Virus record (IMG/VR): IMGVR_UViG_3300032223_001943
Coordinates: 1 to 64,000 of that record
Length of the DNA stretch: 64,000 nucleotides
Direction: 5' to 3' (one strand)
Source of the DNA: a virus
Position 1 is the stretch's first letter; every line of letters begins with the position of its first letter. Under the pieces are notes generated by a model. That model had not been told where the DNA came from and searched no databases. It saw nothing but the letters and a program-made list of their open reading frames with translations. Below, piece after piece: positions 16,375-25,232 of this stretch. A program made the position numbers and the translations under genes.

Positions 16375-18141
16375 TTATCGTCTACCAAATAACCACCCAT
16401 ATTTCTGGTAGTCATCCCTAGTTATTTGTTGTTGACCATATGGATTTTGTCCATTACCATATGATGGTACATTTGGGTTAAAATCTAAATTTTGTCTTGA
16501 CGCATCGTTATTATTTACCGACCAAGATTCCAACATTGCTTTTGCTTGTTCGGTAACTTTAGTTAATTTACTAAATGATAATTCTGCCACGTATAGACAC
16601 ATGGCAATTGACATAAGCATATCATCGTGCCTACCTTTTTGGTGATCTGGTCGTCCATTGATATATACGAACGTATCCATTTCATTGTATAACCTACTAC
16701 TATATATCTTAAAATCATGACGTATCGCTTCTTCAAACGCCGCAATAATTTGCACACGTTTATTGTTGAAGTTTAACCCTGGTATCTTATCCATGGCTTT
16801 TGGGTTATACTTCCAGGAATTGGCAATATCCTCACCATCAACATATAAATCCCTATAACCAAGTTCTTGTAGTTTTCTAGAGGTTGCTACGCCCATTCCT
16901 CCGGTGATATCAATGACAATATACGCCGAATACATGTTTGCCCATTTATAACAAACTTCAGCCATATTATCGGGGGGTAGTTTTCCAACGAATTCGGCTA
17001 CTTGTTCTCTAGTTTCAAAATCTATTATCTGAAATGCACTAAAATCTTCACTATCCCCCCTTGAAATGTCGCCCCCGAGTATATACCTATGACCAACAAT
17101 TGGTTCCTTCCATATCCATAATTGACCTCCCAACATTTTATTTTCGGGTTCTTTAAGGTAGTTTTCTTTAATTTTACTCATTAATCTTGAGTCAAATACG
17201 TTATCACCAGACCCCAAAAAATTACATTCAAGTTCCTGGGATACTTTTCTTTTGTCGTATTTAAGTTTTTTAACCATTCGTTCAAGCCAATCTGAACATG
17301 GTTTATAACCTTCCTCAATTAGTTTTTTCGCTTCGTTGAAGTCTCGATCCTTAAATTCGATACTATTCCAACTAATGAATTTATCATTAGTATAATCTTC
17401 TTTATTTAATAGGTAATGTATGATATCATCCGTTTTAACGAAGTATAGATCTTTAGTATATCTAGGATCCCTATACCAATACATTTCCGTGATTTTGAAG
17501 TCATTCATTCCACGTAATGCTTGATCATATATTTCATAATATATTGGGTCATTACCATTGGGTGTTGATACCACAATCACTTTACCCCCCGTTGATAGGG
17601 AGGCCATACACGCCGACCAGAAATCACTATCCGCATCAATGAAGGCAGCTTCATCGAATACAAGTATTGTTGGTGTAAAACCCCTTAAGGCATCTTTTGA
17701 TGTTGCCACGGCTTTAACTTCACAACCATTTATTAACTTATAATGTTTTGTTGATTTTTTGTTTGGGTCAATTCCAACATTCATCCATGCTGGCCATTGG
17801 GTTACGAACGCACGTATTTTGTTTGCCATTTCAACGGATGTATCCAATTTGTTGGCAATGATAAGTATTTTTTCTGGTTTTTCTTTTTTTGCGAACGCCA
17901 GTTTTTTTGATATCCATGCGGAGGTTACCGTTGATACACCCGCCTGTCTATATTTTAATGCGATATTTTCATTATAATCTTCATAATCTTGAAGTAATGT
18001 TATCTGGTCAGGGAATAACTCTAATGGTACGTATTTTGACACTGTATTATCGTATGTTTGTAGATACGCACTTAAAGCGTATGGGGTATCACGCATACAC
18101 TTTACATATTCCAATACTATTTGTTCTTTTGATAAACTCAT
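16375..18141 (-). CDS. 17: Terminase large subunit (T4 gp17-like)
   Basis: 588 aa from Met at 18141; the frame extends to 18195, but the extra 18 codons cross a promoter-like box and a terminator-like region. The ATG has AAAGG 7-11 nt upstream, one of few SD-like sites. N-terminal ATPase: IALKYRQAGVSTVTSAW (P-loop position), TILVFDEAAFID (Walker B), VIVVSTPNGND (coupling motif). C-terminal RNase H-fold nuclease: ILGGDISRGDSEDFSAFQII, IVIDITGGMG and GRHDDMLMSIAM supply the acidic residues. It packages DNA into the prohead through the adjacent portal. Confidence 0.93.
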   Translation of the reverse strand: MSLSKEQIVLEYVKCMRDTPYALSAYLQTYDNTVSKYVPLELFPDQITLLQDYEDYNENIALKYRQAGVSTVTSAWISKKLAFAKKEKPEKILIIANKLDTSVEMANKIRAFVTQWPAWMNVGIDPNKKSTKHYKLINGCEVKAVATSKDALRGFTPTILVFDEAAFIDADSDFWSACMASLSTGGKVIVVSTPNGNDPIYYEIYDQALRGMNDFKITEMYWYRDPRYTKDLYFVKTDDIIHYLLNKEDYTNDKFISWNSIEFKDRDFNEAKKLIEEGYKPCSDWLERMVKKLKYDKRKVSQELECNFLGSGDNVFDSRLMSKIKENYLKEPENKMLGGQLWIWKEPIVGHRYILGGDISRGDSEDFSAFQIIDFETREQVAEFVGKLPPDNMAEVCYKWANMYSAYIVIDITGGMGVATSRKLQELGYRDLYVDGEDIANSWKYNPKAMDKIPGLNFNNKRVQIIAAFEEAIRHDFKIYSSRLYNEMDTFVYINGRPDHQKGRHDDMLMSIAMCLYVAELSFSKLTKVTEQAKAMLESWSVNNNDASRQNLDFNPNVPSYGNGQNPYGQQQITRDDYQKYGWLFGRR

Positions 18142-18157
18142 TTTATTATCCTTTATT

Positions 18158-18165
18158 AATAAATA
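18158..18165 (-). promoter_or_regulatory. Late-type motif TATTTATT before terminase
   Basis: CAATATTTATTAAT in the sense direction, 16 nt before the chosen terminase ATG at 18141. It argues against the longer 18195 start. Confidence 0.45.
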
Positions 18166-18182
18166 TTGAATTATATGAAATA

Positions 18183-18213
18183 AAAAACCCCCCATTTATT
18201 ATGGAGGGTTTAA
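18183..18213 (-). terminator. Terminator between the 18235-19656 gene and terminase
   Basis: AAACCC and CCAT pair with ATGG and GGGTTT, one mismatch in the stem; T run on the minus strand. Confidence 0.65.
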
Positions 18214-18234
18214 TTGTTATATTTTTAATATGGA

Positions 18235-19656
18235 TTAATCTTCACCCATCCAACTCATATCATCATCCCACTTATCTTCATCTTCTTCTTCTGGCTGGTT
18301 TTTAAGGTATTCTTCAATTTCACCGATCATTCGTTTAATCATTTCTTGTGAATAAGAATCACCACGAAGGATTGAATCGGTTAATTTTTTCATATCTTCC
18401 GCCGATAATCTACTGAATCTATTAAATAGATAAAGTTGGATATGACGTTTATCGTCCTCAAAAACGTTTGCTGGGATAATATTTTGGAATTTTGACCATA
18501 ACACTGGTCCTAATAATGAATCCCATATTTCTCCAGGTAGAGTATCTTCAGCACCCAATACCATTTGTGCTTGTTTTTCATTTTCTGGTAAACTATCCCA
18601 CGCCATGAAGTCAAACAAACCTTTAACTAGTTCATGAACTAATAATGGTAATGTTGGGGCTTTTGCTTTAATAACAAATGGTCCTCCTTCATCTTCCGGT
18701 TCTTCAAAAGACGATTGACCTAATTGTCCACCACCACTACCAGCCATTTGTTCCATATCTGGGTATAACCAGTATAGATGTTCCATGATTGATTGCGAAA
18801 TGTTATATAACTCCATTAATCTAGGATCAATAGCGTTAATTTCATCTGTTAATGTTTTATATAGGTGACCCATACTGAAGGCAGCACCTTGAATCATAGT
18901 GTTAACCATTCTTCTTTTACCACGTTCACCTTCAAAAGATTGTAGAGCATCATCTTCCATTTTTTTACCAAAAACTTTTTCAGCTTGTTCGGAATCAAAT
19001 TCACCACCCAATTCTTCTACTTCACGAGCGAAGTCGGCAATTTCTTCTTTATGTTTTTCGGCATTTTTGAAGGCAGTAATAACCTCTTCTTGTGAAAATT
19101 GTTCCGATGATGTACGCATCCCTTCGGCAGCACCCATTGGACCAGAAGTTAATGTTGCTTCTAATCTAACACGTTTATTCCATGGCGATTTGTCTAGGTT
19201 GAAATGTGACGTTACAAGGTTTTCAGCAAGTTCTTCAATTTCTTCTTTACGTCTACCTTGTATCCCCATAATTGATTGAAGATCACGCATAGCCAACATC
19301 ATAAGTTGCATAAATACTTGTTGTGGATTACCTTCAACAACGGCAGCTTTATCCCCTAACGCACGTTTAACTTTTTCAATAGACTTCTTAAACCCTTCAC
19401 TCGCCAATAGGTCAACTAATTCTTGTGATACACCATATTTTTTATATGGGTTTTCACCAGTTTCGAATTTTCGTTGACGACCAGGTTCCATTCTAGCACC
19501 CCCAACTTCAGAATAATCGATTGGTGCTTCATTAATCCTTTTGTTAATATTATCCAAAATAGTTTTTTCGGATTTTGTTAAACCTTCCGTCATTAATTTT
19601 TCTTCCAAGACTTTTTTCGCCTTGTTAAATTTTTCCATGTTGCCGTTTGAATTCAT
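18235..19656 (-). CDS. Probable virion/packaging-associated protein next to terminase
   Basis: 473 aa, acidic, helical. It has a Gly/Ser-rich linker near 325 and a very acidic C-terminus (QPEEEDEDKWDDDMSWMGED). No enzyme motif seen. Position immediately upstream of terminase and in the late-gene block suggests a structural or packaging accessory. It could also be a neck or scaffold-associated protein. Confidence 0.65.
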   Translation of the reverse strand: MNSNGNMEKFNKAKKVLEEKLMTEGLTKSEKTILDNINKRINEAPIDYSEVGGARMEPGRQRKFETGENPYKKYGVSQELVDLLASEGFKKSIEKVKRALGDKAAVVEGNPQQVFMQLMMLAMRDLQSIMGIQGRRKEEIEELAENLVTSHFNLDKSPWNKRVRLEATLTSGPMGAAEGMRTSSEQFSQEEVITAFKNAEKHKEEIADFAREVEELGGEFDSEQAEKVFGKKMEDDALQSFEGERGKRRMVNTMIQGAAFSMGHLYKTLTDEINAIDPRLMELYNISQSIMEHLYWLYPDMEQMAGSGGGQLGQSSFEEPEDEGGPFVIKAKAPTLPLLVHELVKGLFDFMAWDSLPENEKQAQMVLGAEDTLPGEIWDSLLGPVLWSKFQNIIPANVFEDDKRHIQLYLFNRFSRLSAEDMKKLTDSILRGDSYSQEMIKRMIGEIEEYLKNQPEEEDEDKWDDDMSWMGED

Positions 19657-19667
19657 TTCTATATCTA

Positions 19668-20531
19668 TTATTTAATTCCTATTGATGTTGATTTAAACCA
19701 GTCTGGAATATTTTCCGTTTCTGCTTTTGGTGCTGGTTTCGGTTGAATTCTTTTCCCAGGTCTAAATGGATCGTTTTTGTCTGGTGTTGTTGTTGGTTTT
19801 GTCCCAGGTTCTTTAATGCCAGGTTTCGTTGGAGCAATTGCCGGTTGTTCATTAACTTCCTTTTTCGCTTTTGGCGCTGGTTTTGGTTGAACACGTTTTC
19901 CTGGTCTGAATGGGTCATTTTTATCTGTATCTTTTTCCTTCTCTTTTTCTTTTGTCCCTGGTTTTGTAGGAGCAATTGTCGGTTGTTCATTCATTAAACG
20001 TCCAATTGTTTCCATTAAATCATTTTTAGTCATTGTAGGAAATAGTTGTGATTCAATAATTCTTGATAAAGATTCTTCAATTTGTTTATCTTCCGCTTTT
20101 TTTGGTAAACCTTTATGTTTTGTTGAAGCGAAATCTTTAACATCTTTTTTTGTCATATCTTTTGCAACTTTACCAGCTTTACCTTTTTTCGGTAAATCAC
20201 CTTTTTGCATCGCACTGACAACTCCGAAGAATTTTTGTTGTTGTTTTGATACCGCTTTTTCAGTCATTTCACCTTCGTTCGCTTGAGTGATAATTGTTTT
20301 ACCCCCCTTATTAGAAACCGACATACCACCTAGACTTGTTGAAGTACCAGCGGGTAATTCAGTTTGTTTAACAGTTTTTGTTGTTGTTATTGGCTGAGCT
20401 TGTTCCTTTTGTTCCTTTTTTGATTCTACTAATCTATTATGTAAAACATTAACTTGATTTTCGTTTAATGAAAAAACAAAAGATGGTTTTAAACCACTCC
20501 CAATTAACTCAATTTTTTTATCATTTTTCAT
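19668..20531 (-). CDS. Repeat-containing Pro/Lys-rich protein
   Basis: 287 aa. The C-terminal third has two tandem units of about 45 residues: NEQP[TA]IAPTKPG followed by a KE/PT linker and DKNDPFRPGKR[VI]QPKPAPKA. Basic, Pro-rich and probably extended. The N-terminus contains the word FSLNENQV. The gene overlaps the next upstream gene by 11 nt. A virion-internal or DNA-binding role is possible but not shown. Confidence 0.65.
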   Translation of the reverse strand: MKNDKKIELIGSGLKPSFVFSLNENQVNVLHNRLVESKKEQKEQAQPITTTKTVKQTELPAGTSTSLGGMSVSNKGGKTIITQANEGEMTEKAVSKQQQKFFGVVSAMQKGDLPKKGKAGKVAKDMTKKDVKDFASTKHKGLPKKAEDKQIEESLSRIIESQLFPTMTKNDLMETIGRLMNEQPTIAPTKPGTKEKEKEKDTDKNDPFRPGKRVQPKPAPKAKKEVNEQPAIAPTKPGIKEPGTKPTTTPDKNDPFRPGKRIQPKPAPKAETENIPDWFKSTSIGIK

Positions 20532-20931
20532 ACACTACTTTTTTTTCAAACTCTAAAACGATATCACGTTCGTATAATTTATCTTTAACAGTTTGTTCAT
20601 CATCACCATAACGAAAAACTAATCTTTTATTTAATCCAAAATCAATTTCATTATCATCATTTTCCCATCCCAACGCGATCACTCCATCAATGGCATCTGC
20701 CATACAAAAATAATCAGAATTTTGAATCACAGCTAAAGTTATTTCATTATTTTTTAATACACCAACTTTTTTTACATATTCGATATCTGGTGGTGTTGGG
20801 TAACCATTAGCTGGTCTAGCATCCCAATTTTCACCCCAAATTTCGTCGTTAGAATCTTCAGTGAAAATAAATTCGTATATATTTTCACCTTTATAATTCG
20901 GACCAAGTTCGTTGATGTAAATTAAATTCAT
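20521..20931 (-). CDS. Conserved T4-like phage hypothetical protein
   Basis: 136 aa with NLIYINELGPNYKGENIYEF, then DEIWGENWDARPANGYPTPP. I recall this pattern from many uncultured Bacteroidota T4-like phages, where the gene sits among virion genes. No known function. Tightly coupled to both neighbours (overlap of 11 nt downstream, 2 nt spacing upstream). Confidence 0.7.
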   Translation of the reverse strand: MNLIYINELGPNYKGENIYEFIFTEDSNDEIWGENWDARPANGYPTPPDIEYVKKVGVLKNNEITLAVIQNSDYFCMADAIDGVIALGWENDDNEIDFGLNKRLVFRYGDDEQTVKDKLYERDIVLEFEKKVVYEK

Positions 20932-20933
20932 TA

Positions 20934-22169
20934 TTAAATCACTTTATAACCACCTTTTGTTGATACATTCAACTTCATATCTTCAACTTCAAACACTAAA
21001 CCTTTACTAATTGTTTTACCAACAAATTTAGCGTTAGGATATTTCTCAACAACTTTTAATGAAGAAAATTCTTGTGTTGTATTTTCAGATAATTGTTTGA
21101 TTTTATCAATTGTATTTTTTCTAGTTTCTTTTTTTGTTGATTCTTTAACGATTTTTTTGTCAAAATATTTGTTTAACACTTGATCAACTTTTGCTTCAGA
21201 AAATATTTCTTCAAACATTTCTTCAACTCTAGAAGATTCATCGTCCGATAAGTCATGGTGTATTTTTTTTCTAGCACCACGGTTTTGGTGTGTGTTGTAT
21301 TCTTCTTCAAAATAATCTTCGTCTGCGAATTCTGAAGCTTCAGCCATTTCACCTTGAGGTTCAGCGGGAACTTCTGGTTCAACTTCATCACCTAAATCAA
21401 AATCATCTTCCATACCCAAACCTTCTTCAGATTCAATATCTTCCAATTTATCAATAATTGATTCTCTATCTTCTTCTTCTAATTTATCCAACTCTAATGC
21501 AGATAATATTGAATTGATGACGTATTTCATATCGTTTGAAGATAAACCTTGTTCATCTTGTTGGTTAAATTCTCTAACTTTTTGAGCCAATCTTCCAGTT
21601 ATCTTTTGGATTGTCTTAACCGATACTACTTCGTCATCTCCTTCCTCGCCCATATCAAGATCCATATCTTCCACTTCATCACTTACTGGTAATTCTTCTC
21701 CACCCTCTGGTGCTGGGGCTGGAGCTGGTTGTGGAACTGGTGCTGGAGCTGGAGCTTGTTCGTTTGCTTCAGTTTTTTTACCTAAATTAAGGTAGTACGA
21801 TACATTGTCACTTTCAGTAAATAAAGAAACATTTTTTTCGTATCCTTCATTAACGTTTACTTCTTTAGCAACTATGTTCAATCTTTTGAATGCTTGAGAA
21901 TAGGAATTGTAATATTTTCTATTTTGCATTGGTTCAAGATAATCAAAATTTTCTTTTGATTCTGAAATGGTTTTTTTAATCACATACCCATTTTTTTCTT
22001 TATCAATTCTATATGTATTACCATCCGCTAACGTGATTTTATACTCAGTAGATTTATTTTCATTCACTGGAGTAGGAATATTTTCGTTATAGCGAGCAAT
22101 CTCCATAATACGATTGATTTTCGCCATTCCATCAAGTTTTTCGCTACCAATTGGTTTTAATCCGCCCAT
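20934..22169 (-). CDS. Acidic probable virion protein
   Basis: 411 aa. It has an Ala/Pro linker (about 145-160), a Glu/Asp-rich centre (160-340) with MDLDMGEEGDDE and FDLGDEVEPEVP, and a small folded C-terminus (KFVGKTISKGLVFEVEDMKL). Several I/L-x-E words (e.g. TISESK, LSENTT, FTESD) could be prohead-protease sites. A late-type box lies at 22210-22217. Confidence 0.65.
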   Translation of the reverse strand: MGGLKPIGSEKLDGMAKINRIMEIARYNENIPTPVNENKSTEYKITLADGNTYRIDKEKNGYVIKKTISESKENFDYLEPMQNRKYYNSYSQAFKRLNIVAKEVNVNEGYEKNVSLFTESDNVSYYLNLGKKTEANEQAPAPAPVPQPAPAPAPEGGEELPVSDEVEDMDLDMGEEGDDEVVSVKTIQKITGRLAQKVREFNQQDEQGLSSNDMKYVINSILSALELDKLEEEDRESIIDKLEDIESEEGLGMEDDFDLGDEVEPEVPAEPQGEMAEASEFADEDYFEEEYNTHQNRGARKKIHHDLSDDESSRVEEMFEEIFSEAKVDQVLNKYFDKKIVKESTKKETRKNTIDKIKQLSENTTQEFSSLKVVEKYPNAKFVGKTISKGLVFEVEDMKLNVSTKGGYKVI

Positions 22170-22209
22170 TGTTATATGTTTTTAGTAAAATTATTTTTTT
22201 TTAGTTATC

Positions 22210-22217
22210 TATAAATA
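22210..22217 (-). promoter_or_regulatory. Late-type motif TATTTATA before the 411-aa gene
   Basis: ATATATTTATAGATA in the sense direction, 41 nt before the ATG. Confidence 0.4.
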
Positions 22218-22246
22218 TATAGTATTATGTAATAATTATCAATTAA

Positions 22247-22999
22247 TTAATTTTTTAATTCCTTCAATGACAATTTTTTATCTATTAACTTATTTTTTAA
22301 TGTTCTAATTTTTTCCAAATAACCATTTCTACGTAATACCTTAAACACTAAATTTTCATCCGAATATTCACCACCTTTTTGTAAACCACAAACTCGGTAT
22401 TTGTTTAATTTATCACTGTATTTTTTGATTAATTTTTTTGCGGATTCAATATCTTCATCTTCGGTATTTTCAACAACACCGTCAATTATTTTCATCCATT
22501 TTTTTGCTTTTGCTTGGATTCTGGAATAATTGATTTCCATATCTTCTTTTTTTGGATTAACCAACCATTCATTTAATAATATGGAGTAAATTCCGATATC
22601 TTTTGGTTTTTCAATAACTGAATCATCTTCAATATAAACCTCAACATCATACCCATAAATGGTAATATCATGGTTTTTATTATATATTGATTTTTTAAGA
22701 TAAAACAAATCATCATATAAATCCTTCTCCTTCTCGTTGAATTGGTCATAATCAACCATTAAATGAATATCCACGTCAGAATAATCCGACCAGTTATAGT
22801 TTGCTAAAGATCCAGTCATAACAATATCTGAAATGACAACATCGACTTCTAGGGATTCAATAAAATCATTGGCAATTTCTAATAAACGATTTCTAACTTT
22901 ATCGGTTAATATATATTGATCACCAACTTTTTCCCAAAATTTGGGGTTAAGTTCGTCTTTAATCTTAAAACTAGTCAATATTGATCTTAAATTATTCAT
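22247..22999 (-). CDS. Nucleotidyltransferase-fold protein
   Basis: 250 aa. The motif MTGSLANYNWSDYSDVDIHL gives the G-S...D-x-D signature of the polymerase-beta/MNT nucleotidyltransferase superfamily, and DVEVYIED supplies the third acidic strand. Remainder helical. Substrate unknown: such phage proteins could modify tRNA, protein or an antibiotic-like small molecule. Preceded by a late-type box at 23004-23011. Confidence 0.8.
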   Translation of the reverse strand: MNNLRSILTSFKIKDELNPKFWEKVGDQYILTDKVRNRLLEIANDFIESLEVDVVISDIVMTGSLANYNWSDYSDVDIHLMVDYDQFNEKEKDLYDDLFYLKKSIYNKNHDITIYGYDVEVYIEDDSVIEKPKDIGIYSILLNEWLVNPKKEDMEINYSRIQAKAKKWMKIIDGVVENTEDEDIESAKKLIKKYSDKLNKYRVCGLQKGGEYSDENLVFKVLRRNGYLEKIRTLKNKLIDKKLSLKELKN

Positions 23000-23003
23000 C
23001 TAT

Positions 23004-23011
23004 AATAAATA
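23004..23011 (-). promoter_or_regulatory. Late-type motif TATTTATT before the nucleotidyltransferase
   Basis: TCAATATTTATTATAG, only 4 nt before the ATG. Confidence 0.4.
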
Positions 23012-23029
23012 TTGAACAATTGAATAAAA

Positions 23030-23272
23030 TTATAATTTTTTGTATTTAAACGTTCGTGCAATTTTTGTGGAGAAGAATTTCCCTTGTGATTCTGCCATTC
23101 TGAATTGTGTATATGTTTGTAATGGTACTTGTTCATATTCATATGTTAAACCATTCTTAAACTCAACCAATAAGGTGTTTAATTGAACATCATATGTTGT
23201 TTTAACAATGTTTGATGATTCTATTTGGTTGATGATTTTTGACCCATCAATAACTTCATTAATAATTCCCAT
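23030..23272 (-). CDS. KTSC-domain protein
   Basis: 80 aa. The C-terminal 60 residues match the KTSC domain: VKTTYDVQLNTLLVEFKNGL, YEYEQVP, FRMAESQGKFFSTKIARTF. This small domain is common in phages and plasmids and is suspected to bind nucleic acid or subunits of RNA polymerase/lysyl-tRNA synthetase-type partners; the role is not established. Confidence 0.8.
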   Translation of the reverse strand: MGIINEVIDGSKIINQIESSNIVKTTYDVQLNTLLVEFKNGLTYEYEQVPLQTYTQFRMAESQGKFFSTKIARTFKYKKL

Positions 23273-23307
23273 AATTTTTTTATTTAATTATAGGATAGTA
23301 TACGTGT

Positions 23308-23685
23308 TTAATCAATGAATAATATCGGTGAATCTAAATTAAACTTAATTTTCAACCAATCATTAATAATTTTACGAGTATCATCAAAATCCTGATCAAT
23401 AATATTAAGAAAAAAATCAAAAATTTCAGGTTTAACCCTAATAAATTTATCCATTGATGATATTTTTTTAATTGGTATAAAGAATACTAATTTCCCTCTT
23501 TTATCCATATAATTAATAAAGACAAAATCCTCAACAATTGTTAGTTCCTTGAAGTTATCCAAATAAGATTCTGGATTGTCAATATACGCTTGTTTGAGAA
23601 TGTCCACACCGAATAGGTTCAATGATTGATCTAATCCCAACATTTCAACTGTTGATCTAATCTTATATTTCAATTTTTCTTCCAT
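23308..23685 (-). CDS. Hypothetical protein, paralogous family member 2
   Basis: 125 aa from Met at 23685, chosen because all close paralogues begin MEEKLKYKI/MDDKLKYKI; the frame is open to 23715. It contains LGLDQSLNLFGVDILKQAYI and NPESYLDNFKEL. It follows member 3 by 14 nt, a tandem pair. Confidence 0.75.
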   Translation of the reverse strand: MEEKLKYKIRSTVEMLGLDQSLNLFGVDILKQAYIDNPESYLDNFKELTIVEDFVFINYMDKRGKLVFFIPIKKISSMDKFIRVKPEIFDFFLNIIDQDFDDTRKIINDWLKIKFNLDSPILFID

Positions 23686-23699
23686 AAGATAAACATTAT

Positions 23700-24086
23700 T
23701 TAATAGGGAATCCATTTCGGGGATAACTCACCCAAATTATAATTAACTTTTAACCACCCCGTCATAATTTCTTTAATTTCATCGTGGGTATAACCCATAA
23801 TTTCCTCAAGAAATTTTATAATAATATCACGTCTTATCCAATAAAACCCATTTTTTGAATCTTGGTCTGTTTTATAATAACTAAATAAAATTTCATCGTT
23901 ATTATCAACATAAATAACATCACCATCTTCTTCAACTGGAGTTAAATTATTAAATTGATTTAAGAATAATAATGGATTATTGTTATATACTTGTCGGATT
24001 ATATCATCACCAAACATTTGTCTGGATTGTTTTAACCCTAATTGTTTAATTATTAACCCAATCTTATATTTCAGTTTTTCTTCCAT
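23700..24086 (-). CDS. Hypothetical protein, paralogous family member 3
   Basis: 128 aa from Met at 24086. Contains LGLKQSRQMFGDDIIRQVYN and a C-terminal GYTHDEIKEIMTGWLKVNYN. The ATG lies 4 nt after a TATATTTG box which itself follows a terminator; this terminator-promoter-start block is almost identical (about 57 bp) to that before member 4 at 31756. Confidence 0.75.
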   Translation of the reverse strand: MEEKLKYKIGLIIKQLGLKQSRQMFGDDIIRQVYNNNPLLFLNQFNNLTPVEEDGDVIYVDNNDEILFSYYKTDQDSKNGFYWIRRDIIIKFLEEIMGYTHDEIKEIMTGWLKVNYNLGELSPKWIPY

Positions 24087-24090
24087 AAAA

Positions 24091-24098
24091 CAAATATA
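24091..24098 (-). promoter_or_regulatory. TATATTTG promoter box, 4 nt before ATG (member 3)
   Basis: Minus-strand TATATTTG then TTTT then ATG. Predicted leaderless start. Confidence 0.65.
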
Positions 24099-24103
24099 AT
24101 AAA

Positions 24104-24136
24104 AAAACCCCAAACTTATTAAGAATGGGGTTTTAT
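24104..24136. terminator. Repeated terminator, copy 1
   Basis: AACCCCA/TGGGGTT stem with the loop aacttattaagaa; T runs on both sides. The same hairpin recurs at 24246-24279 and 31708-31743. Confidence 0.85.
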
Positions 24137-24230
24137 TTTTACCTAGGGGTGGGGTTTTAAACCTTCATCGGATTACGCCAGATGACCTACGACTGGTATT
24201 ATTTAGTGATTGAACCAGCAACAATCATAT
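24137..24230 (-). ncRNA. Putative small RNA between two identical terminators
   Basis: A TATATTTG box at 24237-24244 points into this 94-nt segment, and the next element is terminator copy 1. No convincing ORF: the only ATG frame gives MIVAGSITK. Local pairings exist (GATTG/CAATC, CCAG/CTGG, GGTT/AACC). A promoter-RNA-terminator unit upstream of paralogue 3 mirrors the tmRNA-terminator-paralogue 4 order at 31.3-32.1 kb. RNA class unknown. Confidence 0.4.
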
Positions 24231-24236
24231 TATGTA

Positions 24237-24244
24237 CAAATATA
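24237..24244 (-). promoter_or_regulatory. TATATTTG promoter box for the putative small RNA
   Basis: Minus-strand TATATTTG directly downstream of terminator copy 2. Confidence 0.55.
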
Positions 24245-24245
24245 A

Positions 24246-24279
24246 AAAACCCCAAACTTATTAAGAATGGGGTTTTATT
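24246..24279. terminator. Repeated terminator, copy 2 (after hsp20)
   Basis: Same stem and loop as copy 1; 19 nt after the hsp20 stop codon on the minus strand. Confidence 0.85.
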
Positions 24280-24298
24280 TGTTCATTAACAAAAAAAA

Positions 24299-24790
24299 TT
24301 AAATAAGGGTTACAGTTTTTTTCTTGTCTTTTTTGTTTTTAGGTAAAGTGATAGTTAACACACCATTAGTTAATTCAGCATTAACTTTTGTTGAATCATA
24401 TTCATAAGAAGTTAAAGTAACATTTTCGTTAACTGTTTTTGTGTACGTATTTTCACCGTAACCATATTCTCTTTTTCCTTCAATTGTTAAAACGTTATCG
24501 GTAATTTCAACTGTTAAATTTTTCTCGTTAAAACCAGGTAAATCAAACGTTAAATAAGTTGCGTCATCGGTTGTATAAGTTTGAGGAGTCAACCAATTTG
24601 TGAACAACGGAGTTAATGAAGTTGTTCCAGCAACTGTTGGCCAAGTTGTGTTAGGTCTATTCCAGTTATTTGTTGGCCAGTTGTGATTAGGAGTGTTTAA
24701 TTTACGGGATGAATCTCTGAATTCGTTAACGAAATTTCTCAATTCTTGGTCAAAATTATAACCTAATAAGTTCTCTAATGTTTTTGTCAT
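24299..24790 (-). CDS. Small heat-shock protein (Hsp20/IbpA family)
   Basis: 163 aa. An Asn/Thr/Trp-rich N-terminal arm (NHNWPTNNWNRPNTTWP) is followed by an alpha-crystallin domain: YLTFDLPGFNEKNLTVEITD, NVLTIEGKREY, then ELTNGVLTITLPKN (the A-x-x-x-N-G-V-L motif) and a short Lys-rich tail ending TVTLI. ATP-independent holdase. Divergent from the Clp gene, with a shared operator-like element (24852-24867) between them, suggesting common control. Confidence 0.9.
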   Translation of the reverse strand: MTKTLENLLGYNFDQELRNFVNEFRDSSRKLNTPNHNWPTNNWNRPNTTWPTVAGTTSLTPLFTNWLTPQTYTTDDATYLTFDLPGFNEKNLTVEITDNVLTIEGKREYGYGENTYTKTVNENVTLTSYEYDSTKVNAELTNGVLTITLPKNKKDKKKTVTLI

Positions 24791-24851
24791 CGTTTTATTT
24801 TTTTGTTAATATTTATTTTATATCACAACAATAAGTGATGAATACTCAAAA

Positions 24852-24867
24852 GTCAAATTTTGTCAGA
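24852..24867. promoter_or_regulatory. Operator-like element between hsp20 and clp
   Basis: GTCAAATTTTGTCAGA lies midway between the divergent genes. A related sequence, GGACAAATTGTCAGG, lies upstream of dnaK at 53472-53486. Two chaperone promoters sharing it suggests a common heat-shock-type regulator; no regulator gene is identified. Confidence 0.4.
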
Positions 24868-24930
24868 TAAATTTTTATTTAATTGATATTTTACGGCTTT
24901 TGGATTAAACTTAAATTAAATAAATTATTT

Positions 24931-25224
24931 ATGATTGAATCAACAGATAACGACGGACGCGGTAGTAAGAATAAGAATTCTTCAGAATCTTCAACTCCAG
25001 TTTTAGATAACTTCAGTAAAGACCTTATTAAATTAGCCGAGCAAGGTAAAATTGATCCGGTTATTGGTCGTGAAAGCGAAATAACCCGTATCGCACAAAT
25101 ATTATCTAGAAGAAAAAAAAATAATCCAATCATAATTGGTGAACCAGGATGTGTATTGGGGGATACTTTTATCGAAGTTGAAAAAGTATCGGAGGTTAGT
25201 TCACATAATATTGAATTAATGTAA
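24931..25224 (+). CDS. clpC: Clp ATPase, N-terminal fragment fused to a 24-aa N-intein
   Basis: 97 aa from the ATG at 24931. Residues 26-73 are the start of a ClpA/B/C D1 domain ([48 protein letters not shown]). The classic N-terminal repeat domain is absent. At the Walker A motif the sequence switches to [13 protein letters not shown], an intein block A, and ends after 24 intein residues. The C-terminal intein half and the rest of Clp are encoded at 26430. Trans-splicing would rebuild GEPG-CGKT, with Cys (+1) in place of the usual Val. Confidence 0.88.
   Translation: MIESTDNDGRGSKNKNSSESSTPVLDNFSKDLIKLAEQGKIDPVIGRESEITRIAQILSRRKKNNPIIIGEPGCVLGDTFIEVEKVSEVSSHNIELM
25150..25221 (+). mobile_element. 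N-terminal half of an atypically split intein (24 aa)
   Basis: [20 protein letters not shown] then IELM. Block A only. Known atypical split inteins (e.g. AceL-TerL) have N-halves of about 25 residues, so this length is credible. Confidence 0.85.
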
Positions 25225-25232
25225 TATTTATT

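Noticed and set aside
17900-18000. Inactive terminase because the P-loop reads RQAGVST rather than GxxxxGKT
   Set aside because: T4-like terminases have non-classical Walker A sequences, and all other ATPase and nuclease motifs are intact.
18142-18195. Upstream extension of terminase (MGGFLFHIIQYLLI)
   Set aside because: It runs through a promoter-like box and terminator region; the ATG at 18141 has better context.
19679-19990. 103-aa Lys/Gln-rich minus-strand frame
   Set aside because: Out-of-frame reading of the tandem repeats in the 287-aa gene.
24137-24230. tRNA gene
   Set aside because: No cloverleaf could be drawn on either strand; no acceptor stem or T loop.
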